From assembly GCF_035046505.1 (NCBI RefSeq), contig NC_089826.1, forward strand, positions 76,810,754-76,874,753: a DNA stretch of 64,000 nt, written 5' to 3'. The notes under the pieces were generated by a model. It did no database searches. It was given only the letters and a program-made list of their open reading frames with translations, and was not told where the DNA came from. Positions 23,969-33,510 of the stretch are shown one piece after another; position 1 is the stretch's first letter, and the number at the start of each line of letters is the position of its first letter. A program made the translations under genes and the position numbers. Origin of the DNA: Tiliqua scincoides (Eukaryota > Chordata > Lepidosauria > Squamata > Scincidae).

Positions 23969-26900
23969 CTATAAAATAAAATATAAAAAAAAACTCATTT
24001 TAGAGGGTTAGTGAAATTTTTAAACTGTCACACCATCCCTTTCATCACTAAGGATGCAATCCTAACCAACTTTTGCTCTACCCTATCTCTAAGGAAAATG
24101 CATCTCTAAGGAAAATGCAACTCTAAGGAAAATGCAACTCTAACTAAGGGAACAAATATTGCCTTACCTTGAGGAGGCCTCTGTGACTGCCCCCCACCTG
24201 CAGGATGCAGCACATGCCCCACTATGCCAGTGCTGGAAAGTTGGTTAGGACTGCGCCCTAAGTGTGCAACCTATGTGTATAATCAACAACCCAGTTTCTC
24301 CACACTTTTGAATACACAAAGGCTTCAGAAATTGTCAAAGATCTGATGAGCACTGGGCTTGAGAAAGTGGCATGCAAATTTGTCATTTAAAACTGTGAAA
24401 CCTGGATAGCAAATCTTCTGGTCATAAGTGTATGGGACGGAATAAGCAATTGAGGCTAATCTAGCCCTTTGCTCCCTTTCTCCTTTTGGGGAGGGGGGGT
24501 TGGTTAGCTTAATATCCAGCCCAGAAGATTTCTGGAAAATAGAGAACTTGCTCAGACTTGGTGATGAAATTGGTTCTAATAAAGGTACTGCACCTCCTTG
24601 GGCCTTCATGAAAACATTAAAAGTCAGTGTTTTAGACAAGTATTTCCAGAAAGACAAAAGGGTCAGTTTTTACAAAATATCTCATATTTGAGGATTAATA
24701 CCCAAGAATAAAGTGTATATGCTCTGAGTGAAGTATGAAGGACATTTGTGTGCTCTCATTAAAGTAATAGTCTAATGAGCAACCAATGGCCACTCACATA
24801 CATGATATCCAACTCGCAAATGCATACTTTACACTGGGGGCTCCTTGGCTCTGAGGAGCAGAGCCTTCAGCAGGGCGCAGCTTGCTGGAGCCCACGGCTC
24901 ACTCCTCCACCTCCCTGCCTCGGCCGTGAGTCTTCCCGCGCGAGAGTGGGAGGGCCCCAAGATGGTGCCCTCCACTTGGCCAAGGCTTGTCTGCTGGCTG
25001 CTCCGCTGGGGACGGCTCCGCTGCGGGGGAGGGTCCACTGCTGCCTCCGCGTGAGGGGGGGCCTGCAGCCACCCCCCGCTGCCTCTGCCTGCCATTCCTG
25101 CAAGCCTACAGTGAGGGGGAAAGGCAGCGCTGCGTCCTGAAGCAGCTCCCTTGGCAGCCGGTGTGCTCTGGCTGCTGCTCAGAGCCTTTATTCCGCTGGA
25201 ATGCAGGGGAGAATCACCCCCCTGCTCAGAGAGAAAAGGACCAGAACTAGGACCGGAATGGACACCCCCCCTAATGTGGGAGGAGTATCCATTCATCATG
25301 GTCCCGATCCTGCCTCCCAGGAGGAGGGGCATCCCAGCAGTTGGAATACCAGACCTTCCTTCCCAGAGAATTAAAAAAAATCCCAAAAAAAGTCTTATAA
25401 AAACCAATCTCAAGTTATATTTGGTTAAAGTAAACGTTTTAGAAGTATATTTAGAAGCCAAAAACTGTTCATTTGGGAAGGAATCCTAAATGAACTTACC
25501 CACATTTAAATCACAGACTGTTTTAAAAACACATAACGTAAATTACATATACATTTCTCAAATAAGCATTTGTAGAGATATACCTGCAGGCTGAACATCT
25601 TCCTGGATAATACCAGCTTGATTTATTGTTTGTTCTTTTCCTGAATAAACACAAAACATTAAAAATAGGTAAGAACATACATTGACCTCATGCTGCAATC
25701 CTTATCCACATTTTCCTGGGGGTAAGTTCCTTGAACTCAATAGGTCTTATTTCTGAGTAGACATGCATAGGATTGTGCCCTCATTGGTCCAACAAATCTG
25801 ATCACGTAGGGTTAAAAACAGGGGGACATCAGACTGATCAAAATCAACCCCAAGAGCTTCTGCTGCTTATTCAAAAGAAATTCATTTTCTGTTCATATGG
25901 GATTTATTACTTCTTAGGTATAAAAAAACAACAGATGTTTAGGAATACATTTGAAATCAGTAGGATTTTTTTTCAGTCCTCCAATTTGGCCATGGATGGC
26001 AGTTTTTTTGCCTACACCAGACTGGCAAGGGAGGGAAGGTGTGTTCGCTTTCATGCATTAAAAATTGGTCACGTGTTTAATAAAGTGGCACAAGTGAAAC
26101 CAAAGTGCAGGTAAACAGAATGCCAGATGCAGGAGAGTGGCAGTGAGATGCAAGTTATCTTGTGGTTTTTGTGCTCCCCGAGGCATCTGGTGGGCCACTG
26201 TGAGATTTACAAGATTGGCCTGATCCAGTGGGGCTCTTCCTTTGTACTACCATCCCCTTCCATAAAAATGAGAGAAGATAAAAGATTGTGGGCCCAATCC
26301 TAACCAATTTTCCAGTGCTGGTGCTGCTGTGCCTATGGAGTATGCGCTTCATCTTGTGGTGGGGCAGCAGTCACAGAGGCCTCCTTAAGGTATGGGAACA
26401 TTTGTTCTCTTACCCCAAGGCTGCATTATGGTTGTACTGGAAAGTTGGATAGGATATGGTGCTGGAAAGTTGGATAGGATTGGGCTGTGTGTCGGATTAA
26501 AATGGGTCAAATTCTAATTAAATGGGTCTTATGTTCAGATAGGGATGAGCTGATGCAGCCATCACAGTGTGTTATTGGTCTGTGGAACTCCTTGCCACAG
26601 GATGTGGTCGTGGCATCTAATCTAGGTGCCTTTAAAAGGGGTTGGACAGATTTCAGGAGGAAAAGTCCATCACAGGTTATAGGCTATAAAGGGCATGTGC
26701 ACCCAGGATGCAGGTCCCTTGTTGTCTTGTGTGCTCCCTGAAGCATCAAGTGGGTAACTGTGAGATTACAGTTCAAGCTGGACTAGATGGGCCCTTGACC
26801 TGATCCAGTGGACTCTTAGGTTCATTTGAGTTGGGAGAAAAAAGCCTGTCTGAAACACTAGAGAGCAAGTGCCAGCCTGAGCACACAGTACTGAGCTGGA

Positions 26901-28225
26901 TGGACCAGCTCCATCCAGCTCAGACAATGGGTGCAACCTGGTACAAGGCAGCTTCCTCTGTCCCTAGATCCTAAACGAGACCTGACCTGCAAAAATAAGA
27001 GGGTGTTCTTTTTCTTTACGGTCTCTTAAAGTCAATTTTCATTCAAGAGAATAAAGAGCTTTTCTGAACTTACCACTCCAAGCACCAGGTTTGTGTGTGT
27101 GTGTGCTGGGGCCACTATATGTTTGAAAGACTGCACTAGTTGGCCCTTTGGCCTGATCCAGCTCTTGTGGCTCTTCTTATGTTCTTACATAGTCAGCAAG
27201 TTTGGATGAGGTCAGAAAATATCCCAGGAAATCTCTGGGGGCCCCTCCTTTGGCTCCTGGACCTGAGTACAAATTACCCCCTTTACCGCCCCAGGGGTCC
27301 TGGTGGAGGGCAGTTCTGCCCCCCCCCCCCAAAGATAAGAGAATACACATATACAAAGAACTGACTGCAGCAGGTCAGATGGGGACACAAGGGCCAGAGT
27401 TTCCTCTGTGAAAAGTGAATGGGGCCAGTGTGTCCCAAAAGCAGATGGAGCAAAAAGGGGGGCCTGAAGCTGCAATCCTATCCACACGTACCTGGGAGTA
27501 AGCCCCACAGACTACAGTAGAACTTACTTCTGAGTAGACATGCATTGGATTGGCTCTAAGGCTGCAACTCTATCCACACTTACCTGGGAGTAAGACTCAT
27601 TGAATATAACAGGACTTACTTCTGAGTAGAGTGGCATAGGACTGGGGCTCTAAGACTACAAATCTATTCACGCTTACCTGGGAGTAAGCCTCATAGACTA
27701 CAATGAGGTCCCATAGACTGCAATGAGTAGACATGCCTAGGATTGTGCTCTAAAGCCACAATCCCATAGATTATAATGGGGCTTACTTCTGAGTAGACAC
27801 ACCTTGGATTGGACTGTAAGGCTGCAAACCTATCCACACTTACCTGGGAGTAAGCCCCATAGATTATAATGGAGCTTACTTCTGAGTAGACATGCATAAG
27901 CCTGGGCTCTGAGTCAGGAAGGGCAGGCCCTTCTCTCTTCCCAGCATCTCTTGTTTAGGGGGACTGACCTGCAGAGCCCATTCAGAGCTATCCCCAACTC
28001 CTGGCTTTCCACAGACAACTCTGGAAGTGCGACTCTGGGGATTACAAGTCTACAGTGCTCACGTGCCCAGAGAGGAGGGGGAAGACTGCGCGTGCGCAGA
28101 ACTCGCTCGGACTCACTGTACTCCTCCAGGTGCATCAAGGGCCGGAAGTAGATGGGGTAGAAGGTCGCCGTCACCACGGCGATGAAGCCGCCGAAGACGA
28201 GAATCCCGCGAGCCGCGCGCGCCAT
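23931..28225 (-). CDS. SMIM20: SMIM20 (MITRAC7 / phoenixin precursor), whole coding gene, 3 exons
   Basis: Coding exons on the minus strand are 28225-28117, 25640-25584 and 23968-23931, giving 67 codons plus a TAA stop, the same length as human SMIM20. The product is a single-pass mitochondrial inner-membrane micro-protein that, by family knowledge, binds and stabilises newly made COX1 in the MITRAC assembly intermediate of complex IV. Residues about 8-30 form the hydrophobic segment (ILVFGGF...YPIYFRPL). The matrix/IMS tail carries KEQTINQAGIIQEDVQPAG and then LKVWSDPFGRK. That C-terminus is the reported phoenixin peptide, ending in DPF-GRK (amidation glycine plus dibasic site). Exon junctions are A|GA (Arg37) and G|GA (Gly56), all with GT/AG borders. 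Every exon is intact. Head-to-head neighbour: SEL1L3. Identification is by remembered human sequence, and I am very sure. Confidence 0.97.
24052..24258 (+). mobile_element. Harbinger-like MITE with TAA duplication, internal 18-bp repeats
   Basis: Starts ggatgcaatcctaacc and ends ggttaggactgcgccc. TAA at 24049-24051 and 24259-24261. Inside, a unit like ctctaaggaaaatgcaa is repeated about three times (24086-24136). Lies in SMIM20 intron 2. Confidence 0.8.
24830..25400. other. GC/CpG-rich block of unknown origin in SMIM20 intron 2
   Basis: Clear CpG enrichment with an open frame of 210 codons on the strand of SMIM20 and others on the plus strand. The predicted protein is low in complexity (Ser/Ala/Gly/Arg/Pro), as expected of GC-rich non-coding DNA. 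It may be a repeat with a GC-rich body or an intronic CpG island. Confidence 0.35.
25584..25640 (-). CDS. SMIM20: SMIM20 coding exon 2
   Basis: This 57-base exon encodes the end of Arg37, then KEQTINQAGIIQEDVQPA, and the first base of Gly56. It is bordered by TTCAG|GA and CAG|GTATAT. It contains the N-terminal half of phoenixin-20 and phoenixin-14. Compared with the remembered human exon (KEQAINRAGIVQEDVQPP) it differs at A/T, R/Q, V/I and P/A. The P/A change lies inside the 14-residue form. Confidence 0.95.
25690..25785. mobile_element. Harbinger-like 90-bp MITE in SMIM20 intron 1
   Basis: gctgcaatccttatccacat through ttcctgggggtaagttcc, cttatttctgagtagacatg and cataggattgtgccc. It lies about 50 bases from the exon 2 acceptor. 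Confidence 0.7.
26120..26262 (+). mobile_element. CR1 LINE 3' end scrap
   Basis: cagatgcaggagagtggcag ... gaggcatctggtgggccact and gatccagtggggctcttcct in plus orientation. Confidence 0.75.
26290..26486 (+). mobile_element. Harbinger-like MITE, ~195 bp class
   Basis: Starts gggcccaatcctaaccaatt and ends tggataggattgggct. The last about 30 bases are duplicated in tandem (gttggataggat repeated at 26440 and 26470). Confidence 0.7.
26530..26822 (+). mobile_element. CR1 LINE 3' end
   Basis: gtctgtggaactccttgcca, ggatgtggtcgtggcatcta, ggagg-aaaagtccatcacagg, then tgtgctccctgaagcatcaa and gctggactagatgggccc. Contiguous CR1 terminus in plus orientation, opposite to SMIM20. Confidence 0.85.
27464..27912 (-). 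repeat. Five-unit tandem array of the 90-bp MITE in SMIM20 intron 1
   Basis: Five head-to-tail units of about 90-99 bp start near 27464, 27560, 27655, 27750 and 27822. Each has gctgcaa-ctatccaca, tacctgggagtaag, ttacttctgagtagac and ending ggattg-ctctaa. Units 3 and 4 are shuffled or shortened. Units differ from one another by more than a few bases, so the array is not very young. Confidence 0.8.
28087..28098 (-). promoter_or_regulatory. NRF1 consensus site in SMIM20 intron 1, next to the donor
   Basis: On the minus strand the bases read TGCGCACGCGCA, a full match to the NRF1 consensus YGCGCAYGCGCR. The site starts about 18 bases past the exon 1 donor. NRF1 controls many nuclear genes for respiratory complexes, so it fits the role of SMIM20. 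Use in vivo is inference. Confidence 0.5.
28117..28225 (-). CDS. SMIM20: SMIM20 coding exon 1
   Basis: This exon encodes residues 1-36 (MARAARGILVFGG...MHLEEY) and one base of codon 37. It holds the N-terminus and the single membrane segment. The start is set by alignment with mammalian SMIM20, which begins MSRNL and then has a hydrophobic FGGFI segment. The ATG has +4 G but -3 C, so its Kozak context is only moderate. The frame stays open upstream without another ATG that I would prefer. The donor is TACA|GTGAGT. The exon lies in a CpG-rich block. Confidence 0.97.
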
Positions 28226-28295
28226 GAGCAGAGCCGCCGCCGCGGACAGACTTCTATCCCGTGTAGTCGTTGCGTGACCGTTGAGTTGCAATTCC

Positions 28296-28308
28296 CTTCC
28301 GCTTCCGG
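28296..28308. promoter_or_regulatory. Tandem ETS/GABPA (NRF-2) core sites
   Basis: CTTCCG followed directly by CTTCCGG gives two ETS cores one hexamer apart, 71-83 bases upstream of the SMIM20 ATG. Tandem GABP sites are a known feature of oxidative phosphorylation gene promoters. Binding is inferred from the motif only. Confidence 0.5.
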
Positions 28309-28499
28309 AGCAAGGGGGCGGGACTTGACAAAGCAGTTGTCAATCTCGGAGCCCCGCCCCTTGAACGTCGGTCCGGCAGGCGAGAAGTGCAGGGCTGCGT
28401 CTCTCGCCTGCCCTCTGGTGGCCGCTGCGGGAAGCGCGCCAGGTGTCAGCTGGTCCCAGCTCTGGCTGGGCACAGGCTGGAAGGGAGAGCGAGGCAGGC

Positions 28500-29010
28500 A
28501 CCACCAGCCACCACACTCTGCTCCCTCACTCACAGCAGGCATCCTGTGGCAAGGAGTCCCACAGGTTCATTTCCACCAGCACTCTGGTCACTCGCTCCCT
28601 CGCTCACAGGCAGGCATCAGGTGGCAAGGAGTTCCACAGGTTAATCTCCAGTGCTGTCACCCTTGCCCAGTGAAGGGCCAGGCTTTGATCTGACAAACAT
28701 CCATCACTGTGTATATATAAGAACATCAAAAGAGACACAAGAGCTGGGTCAGGTCACAGGCCCACCCTTCCTGTATCTCCCAGTGGCCCACCAGGTGGCA
28801 AGGGGTTCTACAGGTTAATTTCCACCAGCACTCTAATCACTCACAGGCAGGCATCCTGTGCCAAGGGGTCCCACAGGTTAATCTCCCTTGCCCAGTGAAG
28901 TGCCAGGCTCTGTCCTGAAAATCATCCACATATATAAGAACATCAGAAGAGCCACAAGAGCTGGGTCAGGCCAAAGGAGGCCCATCCAGTCCAGCCTCCT
29001 GGTTCTTCCA
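28500..29010 (-). repeat. Tandemly duplicated CR1 3' sequence upstream of SMIM20
   Basis: A unit with tcacaggcaggcatc, ggcaaggagt-cccacaggtt, agtgaag-gccaggct and ataagaacatc-agag-cacaag appears twice (about 28595-28790 and 28845-29000), with a third partial copy at 28515-28580. The building blocks are antisense CR1 terminus. It lies within 800 bases of the SMIM20 start. Confidence 0.7.
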
Positions 29011-29830
29011 GTATCTTGTGAGGTAGCCTAAAATCAGGAGGTTGCGCATAACCCTCATGGCGTGTAACCTGTGATGGACTTTTCCTACAGAAATTTCTCC
29101 CAACCCTCTTTAAAGACATCTAGGCTAGACTCCATCACCACATCCTGTGGCAAGGAGTTCCACAGTCTGGTTACAAGACAATCACTCACAAGACAATAAG
29201 ATACCTGCATCCTGGTCCCCTCCTTTGCATCTGGCATTCTGAGGTAGCCTGCTTCTGAAATCAGAAGGTTGCATATGCCCATCATGGCTTGTAACCTGTG
29301 ATGGACTTTTCCTCCAAAAATCTGTCCAATCCAAAGGCATCTAGGCCAGAACCACCACCACATCCTGTGCCAAGGAGTTCCACAGATTAATTACATATTG
29401 GGTAAAGAAATATTTTCTTTTGTCTGCCCTAACTCTCCCAACACTCAATTTGAACAGATGTTCTCTGGTTCTGGTGTTGTATGAGAGGGGAAAGAACCTC
29501 CCTCTATCCACTCTGTCCATCCCCTGCATAATTTTGTATGTCTCAGTCATGTGCCCCTCTCCCAGGCATCTTATTTTGAGACTAAAGAGCCCCTAATGCT
29601 GTAGCCCTTCCTCATAAGGGAACCGTTCAGGTCCAATAATCATTTTGGTCGCTCTCTTCAGCACCTTTTCTAGCTCAACTATGGCCTTTTTGAGATAGTT
29701 GGACACTATCCAACTATCTCAAAGTTGGGATAGTTGGGATAGTTGATTGTGTCCAAACAAAATTGGACACAATACTCCAGACCTGTGAGGACTAGACCTA
29801 TACAGAGAGAAGGTGGCTTTTCAGAGCCAC
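29010..29830 (-). mobile_element. CR1 LINE 3' region, antisense, longest copy
   Basis: Contains cctgtgatggacttttccta, ccaaggagttccacagatta, ttttcttttgtctgccctaa, ctctggttctggtgttgtat, ctgtccatcccctgcataat and ctcatgggaa-like 3' ORF segments. A local duplication of ggatagttg occurs at 29700-29760. Confidence 0.8.
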
Positions 29831-30627
29831 TTTTTGAACCAGGGCTTCGTGAGCAAAATGCTCCGAGAAGCACTGTGTAAGGTTGCATCTCATCACATCT
29901 AACCAGATGCTTAGATTCAGATGTGAATTCAGATGTGTGAAACCGATTGTGGTGACTTGGTCCAGGCAGGAGGGAAGCATGTTCTGTACATGCTCAGAAA
30001 CACAATAAGCTTACCTCTCATCACATTTTCAAAATATAAACTTAAGCCCTATAGTTCAGCCATGGATCTCAGCAGTAAAGGTAGGGTTTTGTTAGCTTTA
30101 GACAGTTTCCCAAAGGTTTTCAAGGGCTGCTTCCTTGATCTACTGGCCCATTGACTGCAGCTCCTAGTTAAGGCTACAATCCTATACATTGTACAGGGTG
30201 ATTTGTGAGGATTCCGCTGCTTCCCTGGCTGGTTTACAGGGTTCCTCGGGGAGCCACAGCACACAATTTGGGAACCACTGGCTTTAGATTAGAAGTGTCA
30301 ACCCAAGACTCTTGTGCACATGGGGTGGCACAGCACATGCAATCCCCCTTACCTGGATGCTCACCAGGCAGCTGCCTTCACTTCCTCTTTGAAAAGCGGG
30401 GAACTGAAGAGAAGGTAGAGAGTTGTGGTCATGACTGTGAGTACATCAACACTCTAGCCCACCCTGACTTTTTTCACACATTGTGGGAAGCTGCAGTTTC
30501 TAGGAATAGCAATAAGTGCTGAATTACTGCAGGTTCCAGGAATAAGATGATAGGAGGTGTATTTGGGCCCCTTTCAGCTTTATTATTTCTCCTTACAAGC
30601 TCTGTGATGTTGCCTTATGATTGTCCA

Positions 30628-30972
30628 GTGGCATTGCTAAGGGGTATGGGTCACATGGGTGATGCAACGGGGGGGGGGCACCACTACTTGCCAAAAAATT
30701 TTAAATTTTGGTATTTTCAAATAATACTATCATGTTATATATCAATCAATACATAATTTCATGCAGAATGCAATGAAACAAACAGCATTGGAATATCCCC
30801 TCTCTATCAAAAGTTATAGCCAAAAAACTAGTGGGGCAGGGCAATGGTACACCACCATGCCTACAACTCAGGGCATTGCCCCACCCGCTGCATGGGAGAA
30901 TGTCCATCATAGGGATGACACACTGGCCTCCCGCACCAGGTGATGCAAACCTTAGTGATGCCACTGTGGCTA
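30628..30972. mobile_element. MITE with cagtggcattgctaa ends
   Basis: Starts cagtggcattgctaaggggt and ends cttagtgatgccactg, an inverted pair also seen at 38048-38374 and 51057-51406. Probably hAT-like; no clear target duplication seen. Confidence 0.6.
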
Positions 30973-31045
30973 TTGCATTAAATTATAGACCGCCATTTCC
31001 ATTTGATTGGTGTTTATGGACCCTTACAGTGCCAGCAGATGGCCC

Positions 31046-31283
31046 ATTCAGCGTTATTTATTTTTCACATTTCTATACTGCCCTCCCTCCAAGAGGCTCA
31101 GGGTGGTGTATATAGTTCCTTCCTTCCTTCCTTCTGTCCTCACAACAACCCTGTGAGGTAGATGAGGCCAAGGGATAGTGACTTGCCCAAGGTCACCCAA
31201 GGAGCTACATGGCTGAGAAGGGATCTGGATCTTCCAGGTCTAAGCTCAACTCCCAAACCAGGACACCATCCTGGCTCTTCTTG
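31046..31283 (-). mobile_element. MIR-like SINE, antisense
   Basis: tttatttttcacatttctat ... accctgtgaggtagatgagg, cttgcccaaggtcacccaag and gacaccatcctggctctt. Confidence 0.8.
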
Positions 31284-32082
31284 GTAGGCTTTACCTGACT
31301 TACAGTAGGTAAAGTACGAGAAAGTACAGTACAGTAGTAACAAGGCAGGCTGGTGAGTTCCACTCCTATTCCCAATTCCAGCCACCCAAACCTCTCCCTA
31401 AAGGCCAATTTTTGCCTCCACCCCTTTCACCACCACAGCTACTGTCTCTCTTTCCGCCAGCCTCTTGCTATTAGTTCCAGCAACCAAGCACAAGGATGAG
31501 AAGCAGCCCGGACCCTTTGCCCCACCAGCTACAATGGCCTCAGTGATGAACAGGAGAGTAAGAAAGCAGACCTGATTCACAATAGAATCGGAGCCTTTTT
31601 ATGAAGGCCCAAACTAGACACCTTGCAGGAGATTGTGAAACAGGATTTCCTGCACTTTACACACATTTAAAAGCAGCCACACAATGGTGGTGATGAAACA
31701 CGATTTGAATGAGGGCTACACTGTGGTTAGCTTTTTACCCTACACTGTTTACCCTTTAAAAATCTCACTCACACACACCCCTGCTGCTTGCCAGAAAGGA
31801 AAAAACCATACAGGCCATGACATTTGTGTAACACTTTGAGTGTGCAATGAGCTTCACATGTGTTTATCTTGATGTAGTCCTTATAACCACTTTGTGAGCA
31901 GAATTAATATTGTCAGCCCATCTTGCAGTTAAAGCTGAGAGTGAGGCTTTCCCAAGGCTCCACTATTAATGCATTATAGCAGTGACATTCAAACTAGGGG
32001 AAGTCCTGATTAACACAATCCTATCCACACTTACCTGGGAATAAGCCCCATTGACTATAATGACACTTATGTCTGAGTAGAC

Positions 32083-32253
32083 ATGAATCCAACTTTTCAG
32101 TACCAGTGCAGCCCTGCCAATGGGATGTGAGCTCCATCCTTTGATGAAGAGCCAGTCACAGAGGCCTCCTCAAAGTATGGGAACATTTACTCCTTTATCT
32201 TGGGGCTGCATTGCAGCTGCACCAGGGCTGGAAAGTTGGAAAGGATTGGGCCC
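32083..32253 (+). mobile_element. Harbinger-like MITE joined to a 90-bp relative
   Basis: The left side merges with a 90-bp MITE (about 32010-32090, caatcctatccacacttacc ... tgagtagacatg). The right end is agttggaaaggattgggccc. The middle has ggagc/gagg hairpin parts. Confidence 0.6.
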
Positions 32254-32496
32254 TTTTTTAGCTAGTACACCATACCAGCTCACACATGTACAGATAAAAC
32301 ACACACACACAAATTTCGGGGAGGAGAGGATTTCAATCCAGGGAACAATATAGTGGGGGGGAAAATCTCACCCTGGCATTGCTGTCTCAATCCAAATCAA
32401 CCCCTGTACCTGTTGCTTTTGAATTAAAAAAAAAAAACAACCCCACAGGAGATCTTGTTTACTGATCTCTTGCATTAAACCTCTTGCTGTAACTAC

Positions 32497-33510
32497 TTGT
32501 TAACTTCACAGAAAACATCTGGTGCCATTTATAGTTTTTATTCATCTAAAGGCGCCAAATTTCTCCCTGCGGCTTTAAGGCTGCACACTGCTAAAACTAG
32601 GGTTCAATTGCTCTATGGCTTTGAGATCACCCCATATTTAAATACCAGGTCTTTGGAGGTGATCCAGACCAAATTTTTGCGCCAATTGATGTATGTTCCC
32701 CGATGTGTGCCGAACACTGTGGTCAGGTTGGAATTCGGTACCCCAAGTATAGAGATGTCGATGTGGCTAAATGCCTTACATTATTTTTTGAAGATTCTCT
32801 GGAGACAGGATAACTTTACTTATTTGATCTTTTCGGATCCTTTCGTAGGCACCTGGGAAGAAAGGTGCTTGGATCATTTCAAACTCTGCGATCTCTCCTC
32901 AGAGTCTTTAATGATGATGAGCCTGGGAGACGCAAAAGAAATTTTGCGGCAGAGGTTGGTGGACCTTGAAATGAGATCTGCGAGAGCCAAACTTCCTGTG
33001 TATGTTTTTTCTTGGGGATCAAGCTCTTGTGTTTTCTCCTGCCAGATATTTTTATAATATTGTTATTCCTAAATTTAGGATTGCTTTTACTAAAGCTAGG
33101 TGTAATGCACTTTTATCAGCAGTTCTTTTGGGGTGTTATGCAAGGCGTCCCTATTCAGAGAGACTGTGCCCCTGCCCTCAAAATGTGGTGGAGACAACTG
33201 CTCACAGTGTTTTGCAATGTCCATACTATGATGATTTGAGATCTAAATTTATCTCCCTGATCTTCGGTATTGAAACGGGGATACAAGTGCAGGAGCAGCT
33301 TGCTTTTCTGCTTTCTGATGTATACTCAGATATATCACTCAGGGTTGCCTGCTTTTGTTATGCTGCACAGTTGGTAAAGAAGAAAATTGAGAGTGTAAAT
33401 CTCTGATTTTATGATTTTACATATGTGTAAAGGGGTGTTTTAATTCTGTGTATTTTATTTTGTTTCCTTGTTTGTGATTAGCTGGTCGCATTACTGTAAA
33501 TAAAGTATCT
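32497..33510 (+). mobile_element. LINE ORF2 C-terminal remnant with 3' end
   Basis: A 186-codon frame (32497-33057) includes KTRVQLLYGFEI, then RSLEVIQTKFLRQLMYVPR and CVPNTVVRLEFG, the post-RT region of a vertebrate LINE. A second frame (33002-33406) carries the Cys/His motif CPCPQNVVETTAHSVLQCPYY. One frameshift near 33010-33050 joins them. The 3' end is taaataaagtatctatctc, a short (TATC) tail. 5' truncated. I cannot name the clade. Confidence 0.75.

Larger units (their letters stand above)
28080..28470. promoter_or_regulatory. CpG-rich promoter block of SMIM20
   Basis: This stretch is markedly GC- and CpG-rich against AT-rich surroundings and covers SMIM20 exon 1 and its upstream side. 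No TATA box is visible. It holds GC boxes (gggggcggg near 28314, ccccgcccc near 28353), a tandem pair of ETS/GABP cores and an NRF1-like site. This is the usual look of a housekeeping nuclear gene for a mitochondrial protein. Confidence 0.75.

Noticed and set aside
24900-25400. Possible solo LTR in SMIM20 intron 2
   Set aside because: No TG...CA borders, no target duplication and no second copy seen; kept only as a GC-rich block of unknown origin.
24829-25461. A 210-codon minus-strand open frame as a possible new gene
   Set aside because: Composition is dominated by Ser, Ala, Gly, Pro and Arg. It lies in a GC-rich block with long frames on the other strand too, and shows no domain or splice support.
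27464-27912. CRISPR-like array
   Set aside because: Units are whole 90-bp MITE copies without spacer structure, in a vertebrate nuclear intron.
28055-28693. A 212-codon plus-strand frame across SMIM20 exon 1
   Set aside because: It is the shadow of SMIM20 exon 1 and its CpG island, then runs into CR1-derived sequence. No recognisable protein.
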